Of a DNA stretch of 32,840 nt, positions 25,233 through 32,840 are shown piece after piece (the stretch's first letter is position 1; every line of letters begins with the position of its first letter). The position numbers were made by a program, and so were the translations under genes. This stretch comes from Myxococcales bacterium. Lineage in GTDB: Bacteria > Myxococcota_A > UBA9160 > SMWR01. The stretch lies in assembly GCA_029863845.1 (NCBI GenBank), contig JAOTUO010000004.1, positions 1 to 32,840 of the forward strand. The letters run 5' to 3'. The notes below the pieces were generated by a model, which was not told where the DNA came from, searched no databases, and saw nothing but the letters and a program-made list of their open reading frames with translations.

Positions 25233-28025
25233 CTACCCTTCGGGCGATCCCGCATCGGACGCCATGGCGGCGCCGTCTTCGACGGGACGCAACGGCCGAA
25301 GACGGCCGATCCGCGCCCACAGGGCGGCGAGCAGCAGGACCGCGGCGAGGAACCAGCGCCCGCCGTCCGACAGCGCGGGGACCAGCGGGGAGCCCAGGCC
25401 GGGGTCGTTCACCGCGAACGCCGTGAGCTCGCCGGTCGTCGCCACCTGGCTTGCCAGGGCGACGGCGGTCACGCCGAGCGCAGCGAGGCCCGGATCGGCG
25501 TTGATGGCCGCAGCGACGTTCGCGGCCACGTCGGCGGAGGTCTGACCCGGGAGCGTCGCCACCGAGAGCGGGATTCCCTCGATCTCGAGGTCGATCGTGC
25601 CGCCGGCCGCCACGCCGAAGAACGAGAACAGCGTCTCCACCCGGCAGGTCGGCGCGCAACCGTCGAAGGCATCCGGGTTGCCGTCGTCGCACTCCTCGCC
25701 CACCTGGAGGACCCCGTCACCGCAGTCGGGCACGCATTCGGGCGGCGCGGCGAAATCCTCCTGAACGACGAGGACGGCGGCCCCGCCGCCGTCGGTGGCC
25801 CCCGCGCCCAGGCCGCGCTTCGCGAAGGCCGACCAGATCAGGCACTGGTTGATCCCGCCGGTCTCGTTCAGGTCGGCGCTCAAGACCGCGTTGCGCGCTT
25901 CGAGAAAGGTCGGGTTGCAAGCCTGCAGCTTGAGACCGTCGATCACGAGCCGGATGGCGAGGTTGTTGCCGCCGACGCCCTCGTAGAGGTCCGGGTCGTA
26001 GCCGTATACGTCGACGAGGTTCCAGTACATCTCCCACAGCGACGCGGCCCACACCTCGCCGACGCCGTGCGGCCAGTTGAGCGACGCGATGTCCGCGTAG
26101 GTGAGGGGGCTCGTCGCCAGGTCGGTGCTGTAGGGATGGTTCCGGATGCCCGCGCCCGTCGGCGGCTGGAATTGCAGGTAGGTCGCCATCGAGACGGCGT
26201 CGTCCGCCGCGTCGCCCGGCTGGGCCGTGAGGACGAGCGCGAGCCAGTCGCTCCAACCCTCCCCCATGCCGCGGCTCTGGTTCGCATCCAGGCAGCTCAC
26301 GTTCGAGCGGCCGCCCGTCAGTCGATTGGAGACGCCGTGGCCGTACTCGTGGGTGATCACGCCGTTGTCGAAGCTGCTGTCACGGGCCGCCGGGTTCACG
26401 AGCGTGGCGCTCACCCCGTTGCCGAGCTGACTCTCGATCGCCTGGCCGTCGCCCTGCCCCACGAAGACCGCTGGGATCGTGAGGCTCGGGTCGAAGCCCC
26501 CCATCGTCAGGGTGCTGTTCCCCTGGTTGTTGACGATGATGGCGCCGATCGCGCCCGCGTCCTGGGCGTTGCCGACCTTGTCGACGAAGAAGCAGGTTCC
26601 GCGGTCGATCAGCGCGACCTTCCCGGCTACGTTCGTCAGCGCCGAGCAGGCGTCGTTGGGGATGGCCTGCGCGACGTCGCCCGTGAGCCCCAGGGTTCCG
26701 CCGCCGAAGATCGCCGCACCCGCGGCATAGGTTCCCGCCACGGCGGGTGGGGAGAGGACCTCGAGCCCCGGGCCGGTCGGGTGGAGCCAGCGGAACATCT
26801 GCATGCGCGGATCCTGGCCGTCGGGCGGAGTACCGAAGTTGGCGTTGTCGACGTCCTCGCCGTCCTGCGCGTCGGCCTGCACGGGGTCGCCGGCGGAGCC
26901 TCCGTTGCCGTAGTTGTTGACCTGGAAGTTCCCGGCCGCCTCGTCGAAGCCGTAGCGGTACAGGATGTCGTGCACGACGTTGTTCCAGTAGAAGAGGTTG
27001 GCAACCGCCGCCTCCCAGCTTCCGCCCGGCTGGAGGGTCGGCTCGACCAAAAAGTCGAAGACGAGTCCGGCGCCCCCGTCGGGCCGCGATCCCCCCGCGT
27101 CGTCCCCGTCCGCATCCTCTTGCGCAGAGACGTTGTTGCCACGAGTGTCCGTGAACTCCGCCCCGTCGATCCCGTCGGTGTCGTGCCAGCCGTGGGGCGA
27201 GGCCACGGAATCGGCCGGGTTGGCTTCGAGGCGGCGCGGCCCGTCGTCCGGGCTCACGAACGGAAGCGGGTACACGCGATAGGTGTCGTGGGCGATCCAG
27301 TCGTTCTGTCGCAGCACCTCGCCGCGGGTCGCGTCGACGTGCAGGTTCCACCAGTGCGCCCCGTCCGGCGTCCGGATCACCAGGTTCCAGGCCAGGCGCA
27401 CGTCGGCTTCCGCCAGCGGCACGTACATGAGCTTCACCGGGATCTCGTCGCGGGAGACGCCGCCCGCTTCGAACACGACCTCGCGCGCCGGGCCTCCGAC
27501 GCGACGGCGCAGCGACGGGGCGCCCGCGCCGAGGCCCAGGTGCGCGGCCGCGCGCGCCAGGGCCTCGGCGGCGGAGAGCGAAGGCCGACGCGTGTCGATG
27601 CGGCTGCGGAGTCTCCGCACGAGGCGGTCGCCCCGGGCGATCACGCGGCCGTCCCGGTCGACGGCGATCGCGAGGTCCCCGCCGAAGACGTCGATCCCGT
27701 CGATCTGCTGCCGCAGGTAGAGGTGGGTGGTGCCGGTGCGGCGCGTGACGACGCGATCGCGGACGACCATCGCGTCGAGGTCGCCGGGCTCCAAACCGAG
27801 GCGGGACCGCTCTGCGCGCGCGTGCTCGAGCGCGATCTCGAGCGGGTCGCCGGCGGAGGCCCCGGTCAGGAAGCGGATCGGGTAGCCCGCTCCGAACGGG
27901 GTCGGCTGCGCCAGCGCGCCGCCCGGCAGCGCCAGCAGGCAGAGTCCGAGGCCGACCCGCAGCCCTTGGAGTGTTCCCACGAAGGCCGTTCTCCGGGGCG
28001 ATGTTACGGGAGCACCCCGCCGCAC
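25233..28025 (-). CDS. secreted M36 (fungalysin-like) metallopeptidase with PA domain, Myxococcus-type Cys-rich repeat and IPTL-CTERM-like tail
   Basis: Signal peptide; VITHEYGHGVSNRLTGG (HExxH), GMGEGWSDW; PA-like GKVALIDRGTCFFVDKVGNAQDAGAIGAIIVNNQG; CGDGVLQVGEECDDGNPDAFDGCAPTC; VPALSDGGRWFLAAVLLLAALWARIGRLR. Confidence 0.92.
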   Translation of the reverse strand: MRRGAPVTSPRRTAFVGTLQGLRVGLGLCLLALPGGALAQPTPFGAGYPIRFLTGASAGDPLEIALEHARAERSRLGLEPGDLDAMVVRDRVVTRRTGTTHLYLRQQIDGIDVFGGDLAIAVDRDGRVIARGDRLVRRLRSRIDTRRPSLSAAEALARAAAHLGLGAGAPSLRRRVGGPAREVVFEAGGVSRDEIPVKLMYVPLAEADVRLAWNLVIRTPDGAHWWNLHVDATRGEVLRQNDWIAHDTYRVYPLPFVSPDDGPRRLEANPADSVASPHGWHDTDGIDGAEFTDTRGNNVSAQEDADGDDAGGSRPDGGAGLVFDFLVEPTLQPGGSWEAAVANLFYWNNVVHDILYRYGFDEAAGNFQVNNYGNGGSAGDPVQADAQDGEDVDNANFGTPPDGQDPRMQMFRWLHPTGPGLEVLSPPAVAGTYAAGAAIFGGGTLGLTGDVAQAIPNDACSALTNVAGKVALIDRGTCFFVDKVGNAQDAGAIGAIIVNNQGNSTLTMGGFDPSLTIPAVFVGQGDGQAIESQLGNGVSATLVNPAARDSSFDNGVITHEYGHGVSNRLTGGRSNVSCLDANQSRGMGEGWSDWLALVLTAQPGDAADDAVSMATYLQFQPPTGAGIRNHPYSTDLATSPLTYADIASLNWPHGVGEVWAASLWEMYWNLVDVYGYDPDLYEGVGGNNLAIRLVIDGLKLQACNPTFLEARNAVLSADLNETGGINQCLIWSAFAKRGLGAGATDGGGAAVLVVQEDFAAPPECVPDCGDGVLQVGEECDDGNPDAFDGCAPTCRVETLFSFFGVAAGGTIDLEIEGIPLSVATLPGQTSADVAANVAAAINADPGLAALGVTAVALASQVATTGELTAFAVNDPGLGSPLVPALSDGGRWFLAAVLLLAALWARIGRLRPLRPVEDGAAMASDAGSPEG

Positions 28026-28075
28026 GCGGGCTCAGCATACCGCGTGGCGACTCGATGTGGGGCTCGGCTCGGGGC

Positions 28076-28447
28076 TCAGCCCTTCTCCTGTGGACCCACG
28101 ACGCGGCCGTGCAGGAGCGAGCGGTAGCGCCAGCGCCCGGGCATGTGCGAGGTGACCACCCCGATGACCATCGCGACCGTGAGGAGCAGAACGCGCCACT
28201 CCCAGAACACCGCCACGCCGGCCACCAGCGCGAGCTTCAGGGTGGTCGCGGCGCCCCGCACCTGGACGCACCACACCGGCGCCCGGTAGATCTCGAAGGC
28301 CATCAGCACGGCGCCCGTCGCCACGGCCGCGTACAGCGCCGGGGCCAGTCGCTCCGCCGCCACGGCGAACACGTGCCCGCCGTACAGCGCCGCGACAGCG
28401 ACGACGTGGGTCGTGCGCAGGCTCGTCCGGACCGCACGGGCGCCCAA
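28076..28447 (-). CDS. small integral membrane protein of unknown function
   Basis: 123-aa ORF with several hydrophobic segments (HVVAVAALYGGHVFAVAAERLAPALYAAVATGAVLMAFEIY...), starting immediately after the oxidoreductase stop codon. Confidence 0.6.
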   Translation of the reverse strand: MGARAVRTSLRTTHVVAVAALYGGHVFAVAAERLAPALYAAVATGAVLMAFEIYRAPVWCVQVRGAATTLKLALVAGVAVFWEWRVLLLTVAMVIGVVTSHMPGRWRYRSLLHGRVVGPQEKG

Positions 28448-28449
28448 TC

Positions 28450-29883
28450 TCAGCCCGTGGCCGCGCAGCGCCCGGCGCGGCGGCCGAAGAAGGTGGCGTC
28501 GCCGAGGGAGAGGCCGCTGCTGTAGCCCCCCACCGACAGGCCCGAGGTGGCGCGACCGGCGGCGAAGAGGCCCGGGAGGGGTCGGCCCTCCGGGTCGAGG
28601 ACGCGGCCGTCTGGATCCGTGGCGAGACCGCCCAGGGTGAAGGCGGCGTAGATCGAGTTCTCGGTGGTGCAGTCGAAGGCGCCGTAGGGCGGCCGCGTGA
28701 GCGGCTTCACGTAGCTTTCCGCCTTGTGGAAGAGGGGATCCTCGCCTCGCTCCGCGTGGCGGTTGTAGAGGGCCAACGTCGCCTCGAGGCTGCCGGGCGG
28801 AAGCCGCAGCTCCCGCTCCAGATCCGCCGGCGTCTCACCCACCGCGGCGACCTCGCGCGGGTAGTCGGGCTTCTCGAACACCTCATCGTCGACGACGAGC
28901 CAGGCGCGCCCCCCGTGGCGGAAGAGCGCCCATTCGCCGAGACGCCCGTAGTAGGCGTCCTCGTTGATGAAGCGCTGGCCCTGGGCGTTGACGAGGACCC
29001 CGCGCTTGAGACCCCAGGGCTGGGTCGCGGGCAGCGAGATCGAGGCCGCGTCCATGTGGAGGGTGCCCGCGCCGGCGGCCACGCCGAGGCGGATCCCGGA
29101 GCCGTCGTCGCCCTCGGCGCCCACGCGGATGTTGCACTTCCCGACGAGGGGAGCGTGCGCCGCGATCATCGCGTCGTCGTGGATGAAGCCACCGGTGGTG
29201 AGGATCACGCCCCGGCGCGCGCGCAGCGCGCGCTCCTCCCCGAAGGTCTCGGCGACGGCTCCGATCACGCTGCCGTCGGGCTCCTGGACCAGAGCGACAC
29301 AGCGGTGGTTCAGCGCGCTCCGCGCCGGGCTCGACGCAACGGCGGCGCACAGCTTCTGCATCAGCAGCGGCCCCGTCTGATGCTCCATCCGCGGCACGTG
29401 GCCACGCGGCGCGGGGGCGGCGATGTCGCGGAAGGGGTACGCGCGCTCGGAGCCGGACCAGACGAGGCCGTCGTCCGTGGGCGGCTCGCCGCTGCAACCG
29501 TCGTAGAAGACCGCCTTGAAGGGAACGCCCTGGGCCACGATCCACGCGTAGTGCTCGACCGAGCCCTCGCAGTAGAGGCGCAGCTTGGCCTCGTCGGGGC
29601 TCTCGCCGCAGGAGGCCATCAGGTACCGGAACATCGCGTCGGGCGTGTCCTCGAAGCCGCAGGTCTTCTGGAGCGCCGTGCCGCCACCGAGATAGAGCAC
29701 ACCGCCGGACATCGCAGAGGTGCCGCCGCCCCCGCCGGCGCGCTCGAGCACCAGCGTCTCGGCGCCCGCACACGCGGCCTCGACGGCGGCGGCCGCCCCG
29801 GCGGCGCCGAGGCCCACCACGAGGACGTCGACCTCGTCGTCCCAATGCGCGATCTCGCGCGGGTCGCGAACCCCCGTCGTCAC
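28450..29883 (-). CDS. FAD-dependent oxidoreductase (fumarate reductase / 3-ketosteroid dehydrogenase-like flavoprotein)
   Basis: DVLVVGLGAAGAAAAVEAACAGAETLVLERAGGGGGTSAMSGGVLYLGGGT...GVILTTGGFIHD...CTTENSIYAAFTLGGLATDPDGRVLDPEGRPLPGLFAAGRAT. Confidence 0.9.
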   Translation of the reverse strand: MTTGVRDPREIAHWDDEVDVLVVGLGAAGAAAAVEAACAGAETLVLERAGGGGGTSAMSGGVLYLGGGTALQKTCGFEDTPDAMFRYLMASCGESPDEAKLRLYCEGSVEHYAWIVAQGVPFKAVFYDGCSGEPPTDDGLVWSGSERAYPFRDIAAPAPRGHVPRMEHQTGPLLMQKLCAAVASSPARSALNHRCVALVQEPDGSVIGAVAETFGEERALRARRGVILTTGGFIHDDAMIAAHAPLVGKCNIRVGAEGDDGSGIRLGVAAGAGTLHMDAASISLPATQPWGLKRGVLVNAQGQRFINEDAYYGRLGEWALFRHGGRAWLVVDDEVFEKPDYPREVAAVGETPADLERELRLPPGSLEATLALYNRHAERGEDPLFHKAESYVKPLTRPPYGAFDCTTENSIYAAFTLGGLATDPDGRVLDPEGRPLPGLFAAGRATSGLSVGGYSSGLSLGDATFFGRRAGRCAATG

Positions 29884-29916
29884 GAGCGCCTCCCCGGATC
29901 CCTCCGTGCCGCGACC

Positions 29917-30660
29917 CTAGGCGACGGAATAGCCGCCGTCGACGGCGAGGGTCTGTCCCGTGATGAAGCGCGCCGCCGGGCTCGCCAGGAACAGCACCGC
30001 CGGTGCGACGTCTTCGGGCGTGCCCCAGCGCGCCATGGGCGTGCGGTCCAGATGGGGCTTCTCGAGCGCCTCGACGCCCCGCATCACGGCCGTCATGTTC
30101 GACTCGATGAGCCCCGGTGCCACGCAGTTGACGCGTATGCCCGCCTTCACCCAGGCCACCGCCAGGTTCTTCGTCATCTGCACCACGGCCGCCTTCGCCG
30201 CCCCGTAGCCCGGCACGATCGGGACGGCGAAGAACGAGGACATCGAGGCCAGGTTCACGACGCTCGCACCCCCGTCGAGGCCGCTCGCCGCGAGCTTCTC
30301 CCGGCAGGCCGCCGCCATGCGGTAGGGGCCGAAGAGGTTGATCGCCACCGCCTCCTCGAAGACCTCGGGCGTGTACTCGTTGCGGGCGGCGAGGTTGCGG
30401 CCGGCGTTGTTGACGAGGACGTCGAGCGCGTCGAGGGAGTCGGCGACCGCCTGGATCTCGCCCGGCTCGTTCAGTCGCAGCCGTCGGTAGGTGTAGGCCG
30501 AGAGATCGCCGTCGTAGTCGGAGGCGCGGGCGCGCGTTCCCGTGATGGCGACCTCCGCGCCCGCGTCGGCGAAGGCCCGGGCGATGCCCGCCCCGATCCC
30601 GCTCGAGCCGCCGGTCACGAGCACCCGGCAGCCGCCGAAGTCGTACCGAATCCCCGCCAC
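29917..30660 (-). CDS. short-chain dehydrogenase/reductase (SDR)
   Basis: VLVTGGSSGIGAGIARAF (TGxxxGIG), VLVNNAG, GYGAAKAA (YxxxK), GQTLAVDGGYSVA C-terminus. Confidence 0.94.
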   Translation of the reverse strand: MAGIRYDFGGCRVLVTGGSSGIGAGIARAFADAGAEVAITGTRARASDYDGDLSAYTYRRLRLNEPGEIQAVADSLDALDVLVNNAGRNLAARNEYTPEVFEEAVAINLFGPYRMAAACREKLAASGLDGGASVVNLASMSSFFAVPIVPGYGAAKAAVVQMTKNLAVAWVKAGIRVNCVAPGLIESNMTAVMRGVEALEKPHLDRTPMARWGTPEDVAPAVLFLASPAARFITGQTLAVDGGYSVA

Positions 30661-30693
30661 CGGCTCCTCCTCTGCGCCGCGACCCGATCCGGA

Positions 30694-31926
30694 TCAGCCC
30701 AGGGCGCCCGCGCTGCGCAGCCGGGCGATCCGGTCCGCGTCGTAGCCGAGCACGTCCGCCAGCACCGCCTCGCTGTGCTCGCCCACCGTGGGCGCGCGGG
30801 TGGGCACGGGCAGCGACTCGCCCGGGAACTTCACGGGGAAGGGCAGCATGTCGGCGCCGTGCTTCTCGTGCGGATAGAGCGGGAAACGGTCCCGGAACTG
30901 CGGGTCGTCGGCGATCGTCTTCGGGCTGTTCACCGGAGCGATGGGAAAGTTCTTGTCGTCGCCGAGCCGGATCCACTCGGCCGAGCTTCGGGTCTTGAAG
31001 ATCTCCCGCAGCTCGCGCTGCAGCTCGCGGTTGCCGCGGGCGTGGTCGGCGTACTTCGAGCCGGGCCAGCGCTCGAAGAGGTCCGTGCGGCCGACGCACG
31101 CGCAGAAGTTCTTCCAGAACGCCTGCTCGCTGGCCATGAACAGCACGTGTCCGTCGCTGGACTCGTAGATCTGGTAGCGCACGCCCTCCTTCATGCCGGC
31201 GGTGCCGGGGGCGCGGCGCGCGTAGCCGTCGGCCTTGTTCCCCGTGACCTCGTTTTCGGGGCGCTCGTAGGCCAGCCAGCTCTCGCTCCGGTACCAGTCC
31301 ATGTAGGCGGCGGCGTCGGACTGGCCGATCTCGAGGAAACAGCCCCGCCCCGTCTCGCGCGCGCGGATGATGCCGGCCAGGATGCCGAGGGCTCCGAACA
31401 GCGGACCCGCGTGCATGCCGATGGAGGCGTGCTCCGGGATGTAGCAGAACCCGTCCTCGTCGCTGGCGGGGTTCACGATCCCGGCCCAGGTGTCGAAGGC
31501 GATGCCGTGGGCCGGAAGGCTCTGGTAGGGGCCCGTCATGCCGTAGCCGGAGACGTTGCAAAAGACCAGACGCGGGTTGCTCCGGGAGAGCTCTTCGTAG
31601 CCGAGGCCGCGGCGCGCCAGCGAGCCGGGGCGCATCGCCTCGACCACGACGTCGGCGTCCTTCGCGAGATCCTTGTAGACCTCCACGGCCTCCGGCTGCT
31701 TGAGGTCCAGGGTCAGGCTCTGCTTGCCGCGGTTGATGTGCAGGTGCAGCAACGAGACGCCCTGGATGATGGGCCACGTCATTTCGCGCACGTAGTCGCC
31801 GGCGGGGGACTCCACCTTGATCACTTCGGCGCCCATGTCGGCGAGGTGCGTGGTGACGGCGGCGGGGCCGAGCAGTGAGCTCTCGATCACGCGGACTCCG
31901 GTCAGGGGGGAAGCGACCTCGGTCAT
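30694..31926 (-). CDS. CaiB/BaiF family CoA-transferase
   Basis: MTEVASPLTGVRVIESSLLGPAAVTTHLADMGAEVIKVESPAGDYVREM...INRGKQSLTLDLKQPEAVEVYKDLAKDADVVVEAMRPGSLARRGLGYEELSRSNPRLVFCNVSGYGMTGPY. Confidence 0.93.
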   Translation of the reverse strand: MTEVASPLTGVRVIESSLLGPAAVTTHLADMGAEVIKVESPAGDYVREMTWPIIQGVSLLHLHINRGKQSLTLDLKQPEAVEVYKDLAKDADVVVEAMRPGSLARRGLGYEELSRSNPRLVFCNVSGYGMTGPYQSLPAHGIAFDTWAGIVNPASDEDGFCYIPEHASIGMHAGPLFGALGILAGIIRARETGRGCFLEIGQSDAAAYMDWYRSESWLAYERPENEVTGNKADGYARRAPGTAGMKEGVRYQIYESSDGHVLFMASEQAFWKNFCACVGRTDLFERWPGSKYADHARGNRELQRELREIFKTRSSAEWIRLGDDKNFPIAPVNSPKTIADDPQFRDRFPLYPHEKHGADMLPFPVKFPGESLPVPTRAPTVGEHSEAVLADVLGYDADRIARLRSAGALG

Positions 31927-32195
31927 CGATCGTCTCCTGTGCATCGAACACGGCCGCGACGGGCCCCGGATGGCTCCCTTGCTGCGGCCCCGAGGGTGTA
32001 GCCGATCGCGACGGCGACGGCCCCGACCGCAGCGACGCGCGCAGCCGCCGGTGCGCGGCGGATCGAGAGCCCTGGCGAAAACCGCCCGCTCTGCGAAAGT
32101 TTCCGGGCGCGCTCGCCGAGAAGTCCGCTGAAGCCACGGGGGAGCCCGCCCATGCGGTTCGACACGGCCCGCTCGCGACCCGGACACCGGCGTCC

Positions 32196-32840
32196 ATGAC
32201 GTCGTTCCTGCTGGTCCACGGCTCCTGGCACGGAGCCTGGTGCTGGGAGAAGCTGGTTCCGATCCTCGACGGTGCGGGTCACGCGGTCCTCGCCATCGAC
32301 TTGCCCGGTCACGGCGACGACGAGACGCCGCCGTCCGAGGTCACCCTCGCGTCCTACGGAGAGGCCGTCTGCCGGGGTGCCCGGTGCCTCCCGCCGCCGG
32401 TGCTGGCCGTGGGTCACAGCATGGGCGGTGGCGCGATCTCCCAGGCCGCCGAGTCGTGCCCCGACCGCTTCGCCGCCCTGATCTACCTGTGCGCCTTCCT
32501 GCCGCGGGACGGGCTGTCGGTGGTCGAGATGTTCGACGCGCCGGCGCGCGCGGCCCTCGAACGGGCGGTGGACAACGACGAGACGAACGGCTGCACGCGG
32601 ATCCGGGACGGGATGGCCCGGGAGATCTTCTACGGCGACTGCAGCGAAGAGGACGCCGCGCGCGCCGAGGCCCGGCTCGGCCCCGACCCGACCGCACCCG
32701 TCACGACGCCGATCAGGCTGTCGGAGACGCGCTACGGGCGGATTCCCAGGGCCTACGTCGAGTGCACGCGCGACAGGATCCTGCCCCTGGAGAACCAGCG
32801 CGCGATGGTGGCGCGCGCCGGCTGCAACGAGACGATTACG
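32196..32840 (+). CDS. alpha/beta hydrolase (methyl-salicylate-esterase/hydroxynitrile-lyase-like), 3' truncated by window end
   Basis: Manual translation MTSFLLVHGSWHGAWCWEKLVPILDGAGHAVLAIDLPGHGDDETPPSEVTLASYGEAV...VGHSMGGGAISQAAE; in frame to position 32840; missing from the ORF track because it is open-ended. Confidence 0.85.
   Translation, partial: MTSFLLVHGSWHGAWCWEKLVPILDGAGHAVLAIDLPGHGDDETPPSEVTLASYGEAVCRGARCLPPPVLAVGHSMGGGAISQAAESCPDRFAALIYLCAFLPRDGLSVVEMFDAPARAALERAVDNDETNGCTRIRDGMAREIFYGDCSEEDAARAEARLGPDPTAPVTTPIRLSETRYGRIPRAYVECTRDRILPLENQRAMVARAGCNETIT

Noticed and set aside
23596-25545. 649-aa + strand ORF opposite the DUF420 and MFS genes
   Set aside because: Low-complexity Glu/Arg/His/Gly-rich antisense translation, no hydrophobic core.
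25203-28127. 974-aa + strand ORF opposite the M36 protease
   Set aside because: Shadow ORF; the protease on the - strand has HEYGH, PA and Cys-rich motifs.
28726-31878. 1050-aa + strand ORF and the 28883-32197 - strand alternative-frame ORF (1104 aa)
   Set aside because: Both overlap well-supported CoA-transferase, SDR and flavoprotein genes and show biased non-protein-like composition.
1-32840. CRISPR arrays, tRNA/rRNA genes, transposases, phage modules
   Set aside because: None recognised on reading; subtle ncRNAs cannot be excluded without covariance-model searches.

Overview
High-GC bacterial chromosomal window. No rRNA, tRNA, CRISPR array or transposase was recognised. The lineage is unknown; the Myxococcus-type Cys-rich repeat and IPTL-CTERM-like tail suggest a Myxococcota/Binatota/'Deltaproteobacteria'-like source, but this is only inference. 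Gene content from left to right: (1) a partial membrane protein; (2) a + strand acyl-CoA synthetase followed by two translationally close MFS transporters; (3) a convergent - strand pair of phytoene-dehydrogenase-like FAD oxidoreductases, with a MarR regulator and a CapA-like protein upstream; (4) a hemolysin III/PAQR protein and a histone H1-like Lys-rich protein; (5) a 1540-aa protein with a hemerythrin-like N-terminus, a ~900-aa middle region of unknown function and a C-terminal PPDK-type ATP-grasp + phosphohistidine module without the PEP/pyruvate TIM barrel, directly followed by a divergent GAPDH-like gene; (6) a - strand heme-copper oxidase cluster (diheme cytochrome c, 34-aa TM microprotein, CoxII, CoxI, CoxIII, CoxIV, second CoxIII, small CxxC membrane protein) with DUF420 and MFS genes upstream; (7) an M36 fungalysin-type secreted protease; (8) a - strand catabolic-looking cluster (CaiB/BaiF CoA-transferase, SDR, FAD oxidoreductase, membrane protein) with a divergent, truncated alpha/beta hydrolase. 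The two most interesting signals are the hemerythrin-dikinase/GAPDH-like pair, and a CoxI/CoxII pair in which the classical K-channel residues (S299, T359 and K362 of subunit I, E101 of subunit II, R. sphaeroides numbering) all appear replaced while the D-channel Asp, the Glu/Tyr of HPEVY and the metal ligands are retained. All alignments were made by eye.
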